A stretch of 64,000 nucleotides of DNA from UBA1845 sp002338715 (GCA_035344155.1 DAORAL010000024.1:1-64000); one strand, 5' to 3'. Positions 45,383 through 54,714 are shown, counted from the stretch's first letter. Notes: generated by a model from the letters alone, not told the origin. Numbers and translations are program-made.

Positions 45383-45404
45383 GAAGTTGGATTCGCAAGC
45401 GGGG

Positions 45405-45737
45405 CTACATGCCCAGGCGTTCGGCGTGTCCGCGCATTTGCACGCCATGGATCAAACATGCCCCGCCCTGGATGGCGCTGGCGACGTGAACGGCTTCGGT
45501 CATCTGATCGAGATCGGAACCCTTTTCGAGACACGCGGTGGTGTAGGCGTCGATGCAGTACGGACACTGGGTGGCATGGGCGACCGCCAGGGCGATCAAC
45601 GCCTTTTCGCGTTCCGAAAGCGCACCGTCTTTGAAGACTTCGCTGTACCAGTCGAAGAACTTCTCAGCCAGCTTGGGGGCGTTCTTGCCGATCTCGCCGA
45701 ATTTCTTCAGGTCTTCTTTGTCAAAGTACGGGTTCAT
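45405..45737 (-). CDS. Arsenosugar-associated AhpD/CMD-type peroxidase-like protein
   Basis: 110 aa from ATG 45737 (start MNPYFDKEDLKKFG; a frame 13 residues longer has no better signal). Carboxymuconolactone-decarboxylase/AhpD fold with the redox pair CPYC in HATQCPYCIDAYTTACLEKG and the distal HVASAIQGGACLIHG. Small CMD proteins of this type are repeatedly found directly next to arsS, as here, and are annotated as arsenosugar-biosynthesis-associated peroxidase-like. It is 48 bp downstream of the large PPDK-like gene and 22 bp upstream of arsS, so these three may be one transcript. Confidence 0.85.
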   Translation of the reverse strand: MNPYFDKEDLKKFGEIGKNAPKLAEKFFDWYSEVFKDGALSEREKALIALAVAHATQCPYCIDAYTTACLEKGSDLDQMTEAVHVASAIQGGACLIHGVQMRGHAERLGM

Positions 45738-45785
45738 GCTGCTCTTATATTCCCTGTCGCGCCAGATTTCATGCATCGGATGATT

Positions 45786-48776
45786 TCATGCATCGGAATT
45801 GGCTGGGGGTTCGTCGGGGGCGGGTTTGCAGACGATCCCGTGCTGCATGCGCCCGTCGATCCTGATTTCTGTGGGTTTTTCGAACCGGATATGCCGCGTG
45901 TATTTGGTCTCGGCGTATGCGGGTTGGCTTGCGAGCCATTTCCAGTCCACGAAGCTCTCACCGACGTGGGGATCGACGGTCATGTACCCGACGCCGAGCG
46001 ACGTGAGGTTTTGAAAAAAGTGCGTGCCCTGTGACGGGATGACGCAAAAGTCTTTCAAATTGGTTTCGATGATCAGCTGAGCCGTGGAAATCTGCTCCCA
46101 ACTGACGGGAATCCCCAGGAATCGATCGGCGCTGCCCCAGCGCCCCGGGCCGATGAGGATCGATGCGCGGTCTTCCTGAAGGAGTTGGTCGTTGATGCGG
46201 GCGACGTCGGCAGCGATGTCGCGGGTCTGGGTGTTGTCGAACGCATTCGGTTTGACGTAGACCAGATCGGTGATGCCTTCGACGCGCCCATTTCCCAACG
46301 CACGATCGGAGTAGCAGATCAGCGATTCGCGATCGACTTCATCGACGGTGACGTGGGCGTATTCCTCCTGCACGATGATCGGGCGAATTTGCAGGAAGCC
46401 GAATTCCATCGGTGTGGTGCCCATGTCGACCGCGAATTCCATTTCGATGGGGCCAGCCATCCCTTCGCTGCCGAGTTTCAATAACGTTTGCAGAATCTCA
46501 GCCAATGGAAACTTGTTGGCTTTTAACACGTGGGCGAACGTGACGACGCGCGGGCCCTGGCGACGAAGTCCGTCATAGATGCGATCGTTTTCGGCGCTGT
46601 AGACGGAACCGAGTGACGCGAGCGTGCCGTCTTTTTCTGCAACATCGAGATCGAGCAGCATGAGGTTGGCGGCTGCATCGTCCGTTGGGTAAACCTCAGG
46701 CCGACTCGTATCGAGCGCAAAGAATTTGCGCTGCGAGTTGGAGAGAAGGTCTTTGGTTGTCGGAAACTGCGGAAGCACTTCGGGGTGAGCCGGCGAAAAC
46801 ATCAGGGTTTGTCCACCTTCGACAACGATCTTGCCGAGTCCCAGCGCCACCGACGCAATGCCTTCCGACGCGGCGACATTGCCTTGCGGATAGAAGTTGT
46901 ACGAGCGGGCCACCCCGGAAAACGTAGGGTAAAAGCGATGTTCGTGGTTGCTGCCGACGAGTTCCTGAAGGATGACGGCCATCCGTTCCTGTTCGACGTT
47001 TCGACCGGTGGCTTCGAGGTAACGCTTGGCGCTTTGAAAAAACGTTGACGCATACACGCGCTTGATCGCATCGCACAGTTGATCGAGACGCACGGAAATG
47101 TCCGGGTGATTGTTCTGGATCATGTGCGTTTCGTACACACCGGCGAAAGGCCGTCCTTGTGAATCTTCGAGCAGGCTGCTGGAGCGGACCGCCAGCGGGT
47201 ATCGCACGAAGCGAAGGAACGCGGCAAGGTCCTTGTAGATTTCGCGGGGCAATCTTGCGGCGAGAAACATTTGCGTGATGCGCGAGTCGGGCACGTCCTC
47301 TGCGACAAAACCGCGCAGGCTGTTCTCGTCGAGAAACGCGTCGAACACATCGGTTCCCAGCGTGGCGCAGTTGGGTACGAAGACTTTTGCGCCTTTGAAT
47401 TTGTGGACGAGGCTGTGGTGTCGCAAGAGCGCGTTGACAAACGCCAGACCGCGCGCTTTTCCGCCGATGGATCCGCCGCCGATGCGTGTGAAGCTGCTGG
47501 TGGTGTCGAACTTGCGCGGGGAGAAGTCGGTGATGACGCCGGTTTGCGATTTGGCACGGAACTCCGAGAGTTCGTTGATCAGGTACTCGCGCATTGTCGC
47601 GACGTCTTTGAAGTCTGAAACCTTCGTCGGGCGCAAGCGGGCTGCGAGGTCGAATTCCGTGCGGGCCATCAACCAGTTGCTGAAGTGATTGTGATGGGCA
47701 TGGAACGCGATGGATTCGTCTGGAACGCGGGCGATGCCTTCCTCGAGTTCCTGCAGCGTCCGGGCTCGACCCACTTCGGCACCGTCGCCGGTCTTAAAGA
47801 CGAAATCGCCAAACCCGAGGTTGGTCAGCAGAAATTCGCGAAGGCGTCGCATGAGGTTGCGCGAACGTTTGCGCACGAAGAACGCCCCCAACTCGCCAGC
47901 CGGCGAGGCGTAATGCTCTTCGGAAGATTGGAGCAGAACGGGCAAGTGCGGGTTGGCTGCCCTGGCGCGACGGGCGAGTTCCAGGCCGGCATTGGGGTCC
48001 AGTTCACCGTTGCGCGGGAAGCGCACGTCGGAAATCAGTCCGAGCAGATTGTCCTGGTAATGTGAGCAGAGTTCCCAGGCATCTTCAAACGTTTCAGCCA
48101 GCAGGATGCGCGGTCGAGCCCGCATGCGCAGCAGGCGGTGCATCATGTTGACGCTGTCGGCGATGAGCGCCTGGGTCAGCTTCATCACCTCGGTGTAAAT
48201 CAGCGGCAGGAATGAGGAGTAAAACCGGATCGAATTTTCAACGAGGAGGATCACCCGCACGTCGCCTTCGCGGGTATCGTGTTCGACGTTGAGTTTGTCT
48301 TCGACGAATTTGATGATCGCCAGAAGGATCTTGGTGTCGCCATCCCACACGAAAACCTTATCGACCGCCGACCCGTCCTTGATGCCCGGCTGGCGCATGA
48401 TCGAGCGCGGTTCGTCGGCTAGCACCACGATGGGCAGGTCGGGATGCTTTTCGCGGATCGCCTCTGACAGCGCGACGACGCTGAGGTCGCCGAGTCGGGT
48501 CATGGTGATGACGAGGTCAACCTTGTGATCTTTGATGAACGCCAGTGCTTCGCTCCCGGTGGACACGCGCGACACGCGCGGAGCGCTGCTGAGGTTCATG
48601 TCGAGGTATTCGCTGGTGATCAGTTCGCTGAGCAGGCCGTCCTCTTCGAGCACGAACGATTCGTAAAGGCTGCAGACCAGAAGCACATGCTGCACGCGAA
48701 ACGGCATGAGCGTATGAAAGCCGCAGAAATAGCGGTTGAGATCGTCGCGGCTTGCTTGTTGATCGAATTGTTCCAT
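45786..48776 (-). CDS. Orphan PPDK-type ATP-grasp protein with N-terminal receiver-like domains
   Basis: 996 aa. Residues about 25-150 and 180-320 look like two response-regulator receiver folds: HVLLVCSLYESFVLEEDG and LVITMTRLGDLS, then ILLAETFEDAWELCSHY and LPVLLQSSEE; the acidic pocket is degenerate. About 425-830 is the PPDK N-terminal ATP-grasp (GGGSIGGKARGLAFVNALL, AVRSSSLLEDSQGRPFAGVY, EFGFLQIRPIIV). The C-terminal module (LIGPGRWGSADRFLGIPV, GTHFFQNLTSLGVGYM) matches the short paralogue at 41854-44145. No phosphohistidine or PEP barrel domain. Probably a regulated phosphotransferase of unknown substrate. It precedes the peroxidase/arsS pair by 48 bp. Confidence 0.82.
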   Translation of the reverse strand: MEQFDQQASRDDLNRYFCGFHTLMPFRVQHVLLVCSLYESFVLEEDGLLSELITSEYLDMNLSSAPRVSRVSTGSEALAFIKDHKVDLVITMTRLGDLSVVALSEAIREKHPDLPIVVLADEPRSIMRQPGIKDGSAVDKVFVWDGDTKILLAIIKFVEDKLNVEHDTREGDVRVILLVENSIRFYSSFLPLIYTEVMKLTQALIADSVNMMHRLLRMRARPRILLAETFEDAWELCSHYQDNLLGLISDVRFPRNGELDPNAGLELARRARAANPHLPVLLQSSEEHYASPAGELGAFFVRKRSRNLMRRLREFLLTNLGFGDFVFKTGDGAEVGRARTLQELEEGIARVPDESIAFHAHHNHFSNWLMARTEFDLAARLRPTKVSDFKDVATMREYLINELSEFRAKSQTGVITDFSPRKFDTTSSFTRIGGGSIGGKARGLAFVNALLRHHSLVHKFKGAKVFVPNCATLGTDVFDAFLDENSLRGFVAEDVPDSRITQMFLAARLPREIYKDLAAFLRFVRYPLAVRSSSLLEDSQGRPFAGVYETHMIQNNHPDISVRLDQLCDAIKRVYASTFFQSAKRYLEATGRNVEQERMAVILQELVGSNHEHRFYPTFSGVARSYNFYPQGNVAASEGIASVALGLGKIVVEGGQTLMFSPAHPEVLPQFPTTKDLLSNSQRKFFALDTSRPEVYPTDDAAANLMLLDLDVAEKDGTLASLGSVYSAENDRIYDGLRRQGPRVVTFAHVLKANKFPLAEILQTLLKLGSEGMAGPIEMEFAVDMGTTPMEFGFLQIRPIIVQEEYAHVTVDEVDRESLICYSDRALGNGRVEGITDLVYVKPNAFDNTQTRDIAADVARINDQLLQEDRASILIGPGRWGSADRFLGIPVSWEQISTAQLIIETNLKDFCVIPSQGTHFFQNLTSLGVGYMTVDPHVGESFVDWKWLASQPAYAETKYTRHIRFEKPTEIRIDGRMQHGIVCKPAPDEPPANSDA

Positions 48777-48863
48777 AAGGCGGCTCGACAGAATGGCGTT
48801 CGCAGTGACGGCAGCAGGTATAGTCTATCGCCCGGTGATGATTCGCCAACCATGCGGCGGCGC

Positions 48864-48910
48864 GCCCGGTTGCAATTCAACAAAAAGCCCGGTTGCAATC
48901 CAACAAAAAA
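48864..48910. repeat. Tandem 23/24-bp duplication next to a terminator
   Basis: GCCCGGTTGCAATTCAACAA (48864 on) is repeated from 48887 as GCCCGGTTGCAATCCAACAA, one substitution apart, each ending in an A-run. The second A-run is the T-tract of the gdhA terminator read on the minus strand, so the duplication may be a copied terminator tail. Confidence 0.6.
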
Positions 48911-48936
48911 GAGGGTGAAGCGTTCGCTCCACCCTC
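48905..48936 (-). terminator. Rho-independent terminator of gdhA
   Basis: Minus-strand reading gives GAGGGTGGAGCG, a 2-nt loop, CGCTTCACCCTC (11 of 12 paired) then TTTTTTG. It begins 36 bp after the gdhA stop codon. Confidence 0.88.
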
Positions 48937-48971
48937 GTTGAATATGCATGAACTCGATGCCGAGCGACGGG

Positions 48972-50333
48972 TTAGACGACGCCCTGATCGATCATGGCGT
49001 CGGCGACTTTCAGGAAGCCGGCGATGTTGGCGCCGTTGACGTAGTTGCCTGGCGTGCCGAATCGTTCGGCTGTCTCCAGGCAGTTGCGGTGGATGTTCTT
49101 CATGATTTCGTGGAGCTTCTTGTCCACTTCTTCGCGCGACCAAGCCAGCCGCATGGCGTTCTGCGACATTTCCAATCCACTCGTTGCGACACCACCCGCG
49201 TTGGCGGCTTTGCCTGGACCGTAAAGCAGTTTGCTCTCGATGAAGACGTTGACCGCGTCGGGTGTGCTGGGCATGTTCGCGCCTTCGGAGACGCACTGGC
49301 AGCCGTTCTTGACGAGGTGGTTGGCGTCTTCGAGATTGACTTCGTTCTGCGTCGCACACGGAAGGGCCACGTCGCACTTGACCTGCCACAGCGGATTGAA
49401 CTTGGCGCTTGATGACGTGTCTTCGTAGTGGGCGTGCGAGTACTGATCCTTGTATTCGCGAATGCGGCCCCTGCGCTCATTCTTGAGCTGCAAAACAAAC
49501 GCGAGCTTCTTCGAGTCGATGCCTTCTTCGTCGACGATGAAACCGGACGAGTCGGAGAAGGTCAGCACCTTGCCACCGAGTTGCAGGACTTTTTCAGCCG
49601 CATACTGGGCGACGTTTCCTGAACCGGAAATGACGACCCGCTTGCCCTTGAAGGATTCGCCCTGGGTCTTGAGCATTTCTTCCGCGAAGTAGACGCAGCC
49701 GTACCCGGTTGCTTCCGGACGAATGAGGCTTCCGCCCCAGTTCAAACCCTTGCCGGTGAGGACGCCTTCGAAGCTGTTTTTCAGTTTCTTGTATTGACCA
49801 AAGAGGTAACCGATTTCGCGGCCACCCACGCCGATGTCGCCGGCTGGCACGTCGGTCGAAGCGCCGATGTGGCGGAAGAGTTCGCTCATGAAGCTCTGGC
49901 AGAAGCGCATGACTTCGTTGTCGGTTTTGCCTTTGGGGTCGAAGTCCGAACCGCCCTTACCACCGCCCATGGGGAGGGTGGTCAGCGCGTTCTTGAAGAT
50001 CTGCTCGAAGCCGAGGAACTTGATGATGCCGAGGTTGACCGACGGGTGGAAACGAAGCCCGCCCTTGTACGGTCCAATGGCGCTGTTGAACTCGACGCGG
50101 AACCCGCGATTGACCTGCACGTTGCCCTTGTCGTCGAGCCATGGGACGCGGAACATCAACTGTCGCTCGGGCTCGACGATGCGCTCGAGGATTTTCTTCT
50201 GGCGGTACAACGGGTCTTCGTCGAGCACCGGAATAAGGGATTCAACAACTTCATGGACCGCCTGATGGAATTCCCGTTGCTCGGGATTCTTGGCGGTCAC
50301 TTCGGACATGAATGAGTCAAGTACATTTGCCAT
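48972..50333 (-). CDS. gdhA: NADP-type glutamate dehydrogenase
   Basis: Reductive amination of 2-oxoglutarate to glutamate. 453 aa, the length of the hexameric NADP-type enzymes of the E. coli GdhA kind. Landmarks: VNRGFRVEFNSAIGPYKGGL, FKNALTTLPMGGGKGGSDFD with the substrate Lys, VPAGDIGVGGREIGYLFGQY, and nucleotide-binding ISGSGNVAQYAAEKV. ATG 50333. A strong terminator follows the stop. A second glutamate dehydrogenase gene lies 209 bp upstream on the same strand. Confidence 0.95.
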   Translation of the reverse strand: MANVLDSFMSEVTAKNPEQREFHQAVHEVVESLIPVLDEDPLYRQKKILERIVEPERQLMFRVPWLDDKGNVQVNRGFRVEFNSAIGPYKGGLRFHPSVNLGIIKFLGFEQIFKNALTTLPMGGGKGGSDFDPKGKTDNEVMRFCQSFMSELFRHIGASTDVPAGDIGVGGREIGYLFGQYKKLKNSFEGVLTGKGLNWGGSLIRPEATGYGCVYFAEEMLKTQGESFKGKRVVISGSGNVAQYAAEKVLQLGGKVLTFSDSSGFIVDEEGIDSKKLAFVLQLKNERRGRIREYKDQYSHAHYEDTSSSAKFNPLWQVKCDVALPCATQNEVNLEDANHLVKNGCQCVSEGANMPSTPDAVNVFIESKLLYGPGKAANAGGVATSGLEMSQNAMRLAWSREEVDKKLHEIMKNIHRNCLETAERFGTPGNYVNGANIAGFLKVADAMIDQGVV

Positions 50334-50542
50334 GAGACTGCTCCTGCCTCGAAAGGCCGATCAAGAACTTGCGGCGTCATTTTGGGGCGACACCGCGGAG
50401 CCCTGTTTTATGGTTGGCCAACCGCTCTTCTGGTTGGCATTCACTCGATCTCATCGCAAACCGGATGGACGATTGCTCTGAATTCAGACAAGCAAGTTAC
50501 GTGCCAAATCCGCGTAAATTCACAGCGCATTTGCAATCCGTG

Positions 50543-51796
50543 TTACACCCATCCTCGGAGTCGGCAGGCCTCAGCCACCCGTTCGACAGCCAGCAGGTAG
50601 GCGGCCAACCGCATCGGCCCTTCGACACGCTTGTTTTCAGCATAGACAGCCATGAAAGCTTCCTTCATCCGCCGTTCAAGCTCCCGGTGGATATCGGCCA
50701 GCGACCAGCGGTAGTTGTAGGTGTTCTGCACCTGCTCCAGGTATGAAACGGTTACGCCTCCCGCGTTGGCCAGAATGTCGGGCACGACGAAGATTCCGCG
50801 CTCATAAAGGATTTCGTCTGCTTTTGGCGTGGTCGGACCGTTGGCCATCTCGATGATCACCTTCGCCTGAATATCCCGCGCGTTGGATTCGGTGATCACA
50901 TTTTCCAGTGCGGCAGGGAACAGGATTTCGCAGTTGCAGGTGAGCAGTTGCTCGTTGGTGATGGCGTCACCGCCATCGAACCCGGCGATTTGCTGCATGT
51001 TGCGGTTGTAGTAGGTGATGGCTTTGGGGATGTCGATACCGTCTTGGTTGAAGATCGCCCCATCGACGGCGCTGATGGCGATGACCCGGGCGCCGCGTTC
51101 GTGAAGCAGGCGGGCGAGAATGCCGCCGACATTGCCAAAACCCTGAATCGCGCAGCGCGCTCCTTCGATTCGATGCCCAAGTTCGCGTTCGACTTCACCG
51201 GCGATCACGACACCGCCCATCGATGTGGCTTCGTTGCGACCCGGTGATCCGCCGAGCGGAATGGGCTTGCCGGTGATGACGCCGCTGTGGTGATAGCCCA
51301 TCATTGTTTCGTATTCGTCGAGCATCCAGGCCATGATCTGCGGCGTGGTGTGAACGTCGGGCGCGGGAACGTCGCGATCGACGCTCATGCGATGACCAGC
51401 CGCTCGGATGTAGGCGCGGGCGAGTCGTTCTTTTTCACCCGTCGAAAGCGATGTCGGGTTGCAGGTCACGCCGCCTTTGCCACCGCCCAGCGGAAGATCG
51501 AGAACGGCGCACTTCCACGTCATCCAACACGCGAGCGCGCGAACGGTGTCGATGGTTTCATCCGGGTGCCAACGAAGACCGCCCTTCGTCGGTCCGCGCG
51601 CATGGTTGTATTGAACGCGATATGCATCGAACACTTGCACTTGGCCGGAGTCCATGCGGACGGGCAAACGGTAGCGGTATTCGCGCATCGGTTGGCGAAG
51701 CAGTTCGCGCATTGATGGTTCAAGTCCGAGGACTTCCATCGCATGATCAAGCTGCGCCTGGGCTGTACGAAATGGGTTGTAACTTTCATCTGCCAT
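50543..51796 (-). CDS. Glu/Leu/Phe/Val dehydrogenase family, second glutamate dehydrogenase
   Basis: 417 aa, the shorter Clostridium/archaeal-type family. Motifs: VQYNHARGPTKGGLRWHPDE, CAVLDLPLGGGKGGVTCNPT, VPAPDVHTTPQIMAWMLDEY and nucleotide-binding AIQGFGNVGGILARLLHERG. Likely catabolic NAD- or dual-cofactor glutamate dehydrogenase, but leucine or other amino acids cannot be excluded. Adjacent to the 453-aa NADP-type gene, giving a biosynthetic and a catabolic pair. GAGGAG lies about 15 nt before ATG 51796, rather far for a ribosome-binding site. Confidence 0.9.
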   Translation of the reverse strand: MADESYNPFRTAQAQLDHAMEVLGLEPSMRELLRQPMREYRYRLPVRMDSGQVQVFDAYRVQYNHARGPTKGGLRWHPDETIDTVRALACWMTWKCAVLDLPLGGGKGGVTCNPTSLSTGEKERLARAYIRAAGHRMSVDRDVPAPDVHTTPQIMAWMLDEYETMMGYHHSGVITGKPIPLGGSPGRNEATSMGGVVIAGEVERELGHRIEGARCAIQGFGNVGGILARLLHERGARVIAISAVDGAIFNQDGIDIPKAITYYNRNMQQIAGFDGGDAITNEQLLTCNCEILFPAALENVITESNARDIQAKVIIEMANGPTTPKADEILYERGIFVVPDILANAGGVTVSYLEQVQNTYNYRWSLADIHRELERRMKEAFMAVYAENKRVEGPMRLAAYLLAVERVAEACRLRGWV

Positions 51797-52100
51797 TTGA
51801 GTGTCTGTTGCTCCTCAGGTGGAACGCAATTCCCCGGAACTGTTTCATTGGGGGCCGATAAGTATAGCGATTCAATTGCCGGTGTCCTAGGGCTGTCATG
51901 GCAGTTAAACGCGCATTGGGATTGCAGACGGAATCGAATTTGCGATAGTGCGGTATCGCCCACTAGACTGGGTGAAGATCGTGCCTGCGAGGTAGGCGAT
52001 GGGATTCGCGTGGCGGATCATTAGAAGGTGACAACGTTTGCAATATTCGGCGCCCAAGTTGCGTCGATGCGAGCGGCAGTAGAGTTAGGAAAAGTAAGTC
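51797..52100. other. Divergent intergenic region between the dehydrogenase and phosphofructokinase genes
   Basis: 304 bp with no gene. A 6-bp dyad GCGATA-N6-TATCGC occurs at 51942-51959. Promoters for both divergent genes should lie here, but no convincing -35/-10 pair was identified. Confidence 0.45.
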
Positions 52101-53513
52101 ATGGCGGCAAAGACATTGGGAATCATTGTCGGTGGTGGACCTGCGCCGGGAATCAACGGCGTCATTGGCGCCGCATCGATCAACGCGATCAATCACGGCT
52201 TTGAGGTACGCGGTTTTTACGACGGGTTCCGCTGGCTGACGTCGAATCAATTCGATCTTGAGCGGAACAGCGTTCCCTTGCGCATCCCCGATGTTGCCCG
52301 CATTCACTTCGATGGCGGATCGATTTTGCGCACGTCGCGCACCAGTCTGCTCGACAAGTCCACCGTCAGCGAGTCAGCCAAGGTCATTGCCGACCCGGAA
52401 TGCGTCAAGAACGTGCTGGCCAACCTTGAGAAAGCCCGCGTCACCCACCTGATGACCATCGGCGGCGACGACACGGCTCTGAGTGCGCGGTTCCTAGCCG
52501 AGGCGGCTGGCGGACGCATCCGCGTTTCCCATGTGCCCAAGACGATCGACAACGACCTTCCGCTGCCGAGCGATTTGCCGACGTTTGGTTTCAACACGGC
52601 CCGACACCTCGGCTCTGCGTTGGTGGCGAATTTGATGGAAGATTCCCGCACCACGTCGCGGTGGTATTTCGTCGTCGCGATGGGACGCAATGCCGGGTTC
52701 CTCGCGTACGAAATCGGAAAAGCGGCTGGGGCGACGCTTAGCGTGATTCCGGAAGAGTTGCCCGAGCGTGCGACGGTTTGCGATGTCGTTGATATTCTCG
52801 AAGCCGCAATCTTGAAGCGCCGCGCGATGGGCCGCCCTGATGGCGTGGCTGTCATTGCCGAAGGCGTCGCGTTCAAGTTTGGCGACGTTGAAGAATTGCG
52901 AAAGATCCTCGGCCGCGACGTGCCGGTTGATGCAGCCGGTCATCCGCGACTGTCTGAGTTTCCGCTCGATCAGATTCTTAAGGATGAGGTGAAGAAACGC
53001 TTCGACGAACGCGGCGATTCGATCACGATCGTTTCAGAGACACTCGGATACGAACTGCGCTGTGCCCGGCCCACACCGTTCGACATGGCCTACTGTCGCG
53101 ACCTTGGATTTGGGGCGGTTGCGTTGCTGTTGGAAGATGAGCGGACCACGGCGGGGGTCATGGTGGCTGTCCAGGGCGGTGATTTGAAAGCCGTCCCCTT
53201 CCAGCAGATGATCGACCCGGTGACGAACCGGACCCAGGTGCGACAGGTGGATCTGACGTCAACGCCCTATCGCGTTGCCCGCTCGTACATGATTCGGTTG
53301 GAGCAGGGTGATTTCGATTCACCCGAATCGTTGGCGGCGATCGCCAAGCAAGCCCGCATGACGCCCGAAGAATTTTCCAAACGCTACAAATCCGTTGTGG
53401 ATCAGGCGGTCCTCAAACTCAAGACATCGATCGCCCACAGTCAGGTGGTGCATGTCGTGGATGAGCCGATCGAATCGCATCGGTCGGATTCTTCTTCGCT
53501 TCTGCCGATGTGA
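52101..53513 (+). CDS. pfp: Pyrophosphate-dependent phosphofructokinase
   Basis: Phosphorylates fructose 6-phosphate. 470 aa. Start motif GGGPAPGINGVI (11-22). The phosphoryl-donor site reads GGDDT (121-125) and PKTIDND (146-152): the Asp at 124 and Lys at 147 replace the two Gly of ATP-type enzymes and mark pyrophosphate use. Substrate motifs VAMGRNAGFLAYEIG and AEGVAF follow. Reversible, so it can serve glycolysis or gluconeogenesis. The last 73 bp overlap, tail to tail, the gene for a membrane protein on the other strand. AGGAAA is visible before ATG 52101. Confidence 0.93.
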   Translation: MAAKTLGIIVGGGPAPGINGVIGAASINAINHGFEVRGFYDGFRWLTSNQFDLERNSVPLRIPDVARIHFDGGSILRTSRTSLLDKSTVSESAKVIADPECVKNVLANLEKARVTHLMTIGGDDTALSARFLAEAAGGRIRVSHVPKTIDNDLPLPSDLPTFGFNTARHLGSALVANLMEDSRTTSRWYFVVAMGRNAGFLAYEIGKAAGATLSVIPEELPERATVCDVVDILEAAILKRRAMGRPDGVAVIAEGVAFKFGDVEELRKILGRDVPVDAAGHPRLSEFPLDQILKDEVKKRFDERGDSITIVSETLGYELRCARPTPFDMAYCRDLGFGAVALLLEDERTTAGVMVAVQGGDLKAVPFQQMIDPVTNRTQVRQVDLTSTPYRVARSYMIRLEQGDFDSPESLAAIAKQARMTPEEFSKRYKSVVDQAVLKLKTSIAHSQVVHVVDEPIESHRSDSSSLLPM

Positions 53514-54196
53514 TTGCGCGGGTTGGTCGTGTGGTTGGCTTGGTGTGCGCTTTGAATGCGGGCCCAGTGGCGCACCAATCCATACACGGGTAAGAACATC
53601 ACGATGGTGACGAACGCATTGAGCCCCAACAGATAGAAGGGCCCATTGCTGTTTCGATTGGTCCAATTCCAGAACCAATGCTCCCACGCGATTCGCACGC
53701 CAAATGCGTAGTTGATGTTGTGCGCCGGCAACAAGAACACGCGACACAAACACGTCAAGAACAGATACGTCGCGATCGCGATGAGCAGCGCTTCTTTCGG
53801 ATGGAGCGGTTTTGATCGAACCGCGATAACGAGCAATGGGATCAGGTAAAAGTGGTGGGCGGTTGCGATCCAGACCAGCGCGTTGGCGTTGATCAGGTAG
53901 GTGCCGAGTCCCATCGGAAACGAACCGGTAAGCATCCAGGAAATGCAGTCGTAAAGCCACAAACTGTGCAGCACCAGCAGTTCGATGAGGGCGGCAGTAA
54001 CCAGTGCGGGCTTTCGCGCGAGGAAACCGCAAGCCGTCGTCAGCAGTCCGACGTGCGACATCCACAGGATGTCATCCGGTTGGCCAATCTTGATCTTGAT
54101 GCCGACAACCAGTGCGAAGTGAACGAGCAGCAAGGCGCCCAGAATGCGGGACGCGATTTGAGTGGGTGGGCCGACCTTGGTTCCGAGGGGGATCAC
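53441..54196 (-). CDS. Multi-spanning membrane protein of unknown function
   Basis: 251 aa with about six or seven hydrophobic segments (ILGALLLVHFALVVGIKIKI, FLARKPALVTAALIELLVLH, LVWIATAHHFYLIPLLVIAV, LLIAIATYLFLTCLCRVFLL, NAFVTIVMFLPVYGLV). Start GTG 54196, overlapping the pseudopilin stop by GTGA, so it is translationally coupled to it. I do not recognise the family. The last 24 residues are read from the antisense of the phosphofructokinase 3' end and look like read-through rather than selected protein, suggesting a lost stop codon. Confidence 0.65.
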   Translation of the reverse strand: MIPLGTKVGPPTQIASRILGALLLVHFALVVGIKIKIGQPDDILWMSHVGLLTTACGFLARKPALVTAALIELLVLHSLWLYDCISWMLTGSFPMGLGTYLINANALVWIATAHHFYLIPLLVIAVRSKPLHPKEALLIAIATYLFLTCLCRVFLLPAHNINYAFGVRIAWEHWFWNWTNRNSNGPFYLLGLNAFVTIVMFLPVYGLVRHWARIQSAHQANHTTNPRNHIGRSEEESDRCDSIGSSTTCTT

Positions 54197-54714
54197 GATC
54201 CGAATCCGCCGCCCCCGCCCCCCGAGTAGTTTCCGAGTGACGCTTCGTTCGAATCATTGACCTCATTGTAAAACGCCTGGGTGGCGGCTGATGACCCTTG
54301 ATCGGCGACGCGCGCCCGTACGATTCCCTCTGCCGGGTTGTACCAGAATGCGCCGCCGATGCCCGCTTTCAAGACTTTGTTGGTCGGATGCGATTGGCCG
54401 GCCGCACTTTCGACCTCAACGTTGGCCACTCCAAAGGAATTTTCCGGGTGCTCGGGCCCAATGCCGCTTGCAAACCAGGTGCTGTCGATTGATGACGGGT
54501 ATTCGCCCGTCGGTGACTTCTGCCTTGCGAGTTCGATCCGATCCTCCAAGACGTCAAGCGTGGTTTGCAGCGTGGATCGAACCGACTGGTGCGACGCGTC
54601 GGAAAACTGTGGCACAACGATGGCCGCAAGTATCCCGAGGATGATCACGACAATGAGAACTTCGACCAGCGTGAACGCATGGCGAGGATTGGTTGGCCCG
54701 CGTTGCATAGACAT
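54193..54714 (-). CDS. Type II secretion/pilin-like prepilin (pseudopilin)
   Basis: 173 aa from ATG 54714, which has GGAG just upstream. A short basic leader ends in RHA, then the prepilin peptidase site A-FTLVEVLIVVIILGILAA, where the Phe would be methylated and the Glu at +5 is present. The rest is a GspG-like globular domain with a Gly-rich C-terminus (NYSGGGGGGFGS). It could serve in type II secretion, a type IV pilus or a planctomycete-specific filament; no secretion ATPase or peptidase is nearby. Coupled by 4 bp to the downstream membrane protein gene. Confidence 0.85.
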   Translation of the reverse strand: MSMQRGPTNPRHAFTLVEVLIVVIILGILAAIVVPQFSDASHQSVRSTLQTTLDVLEDRIELARQKSPTGEYPSSIDSTWFASGIGPEHPENSFGVANVEVESAAGQSHPTNKVLKAGIGGAFWYNPAEGIVRARVADQGSSAATQAFYNEVNDSNEASLGNYSGGGGGGFGS

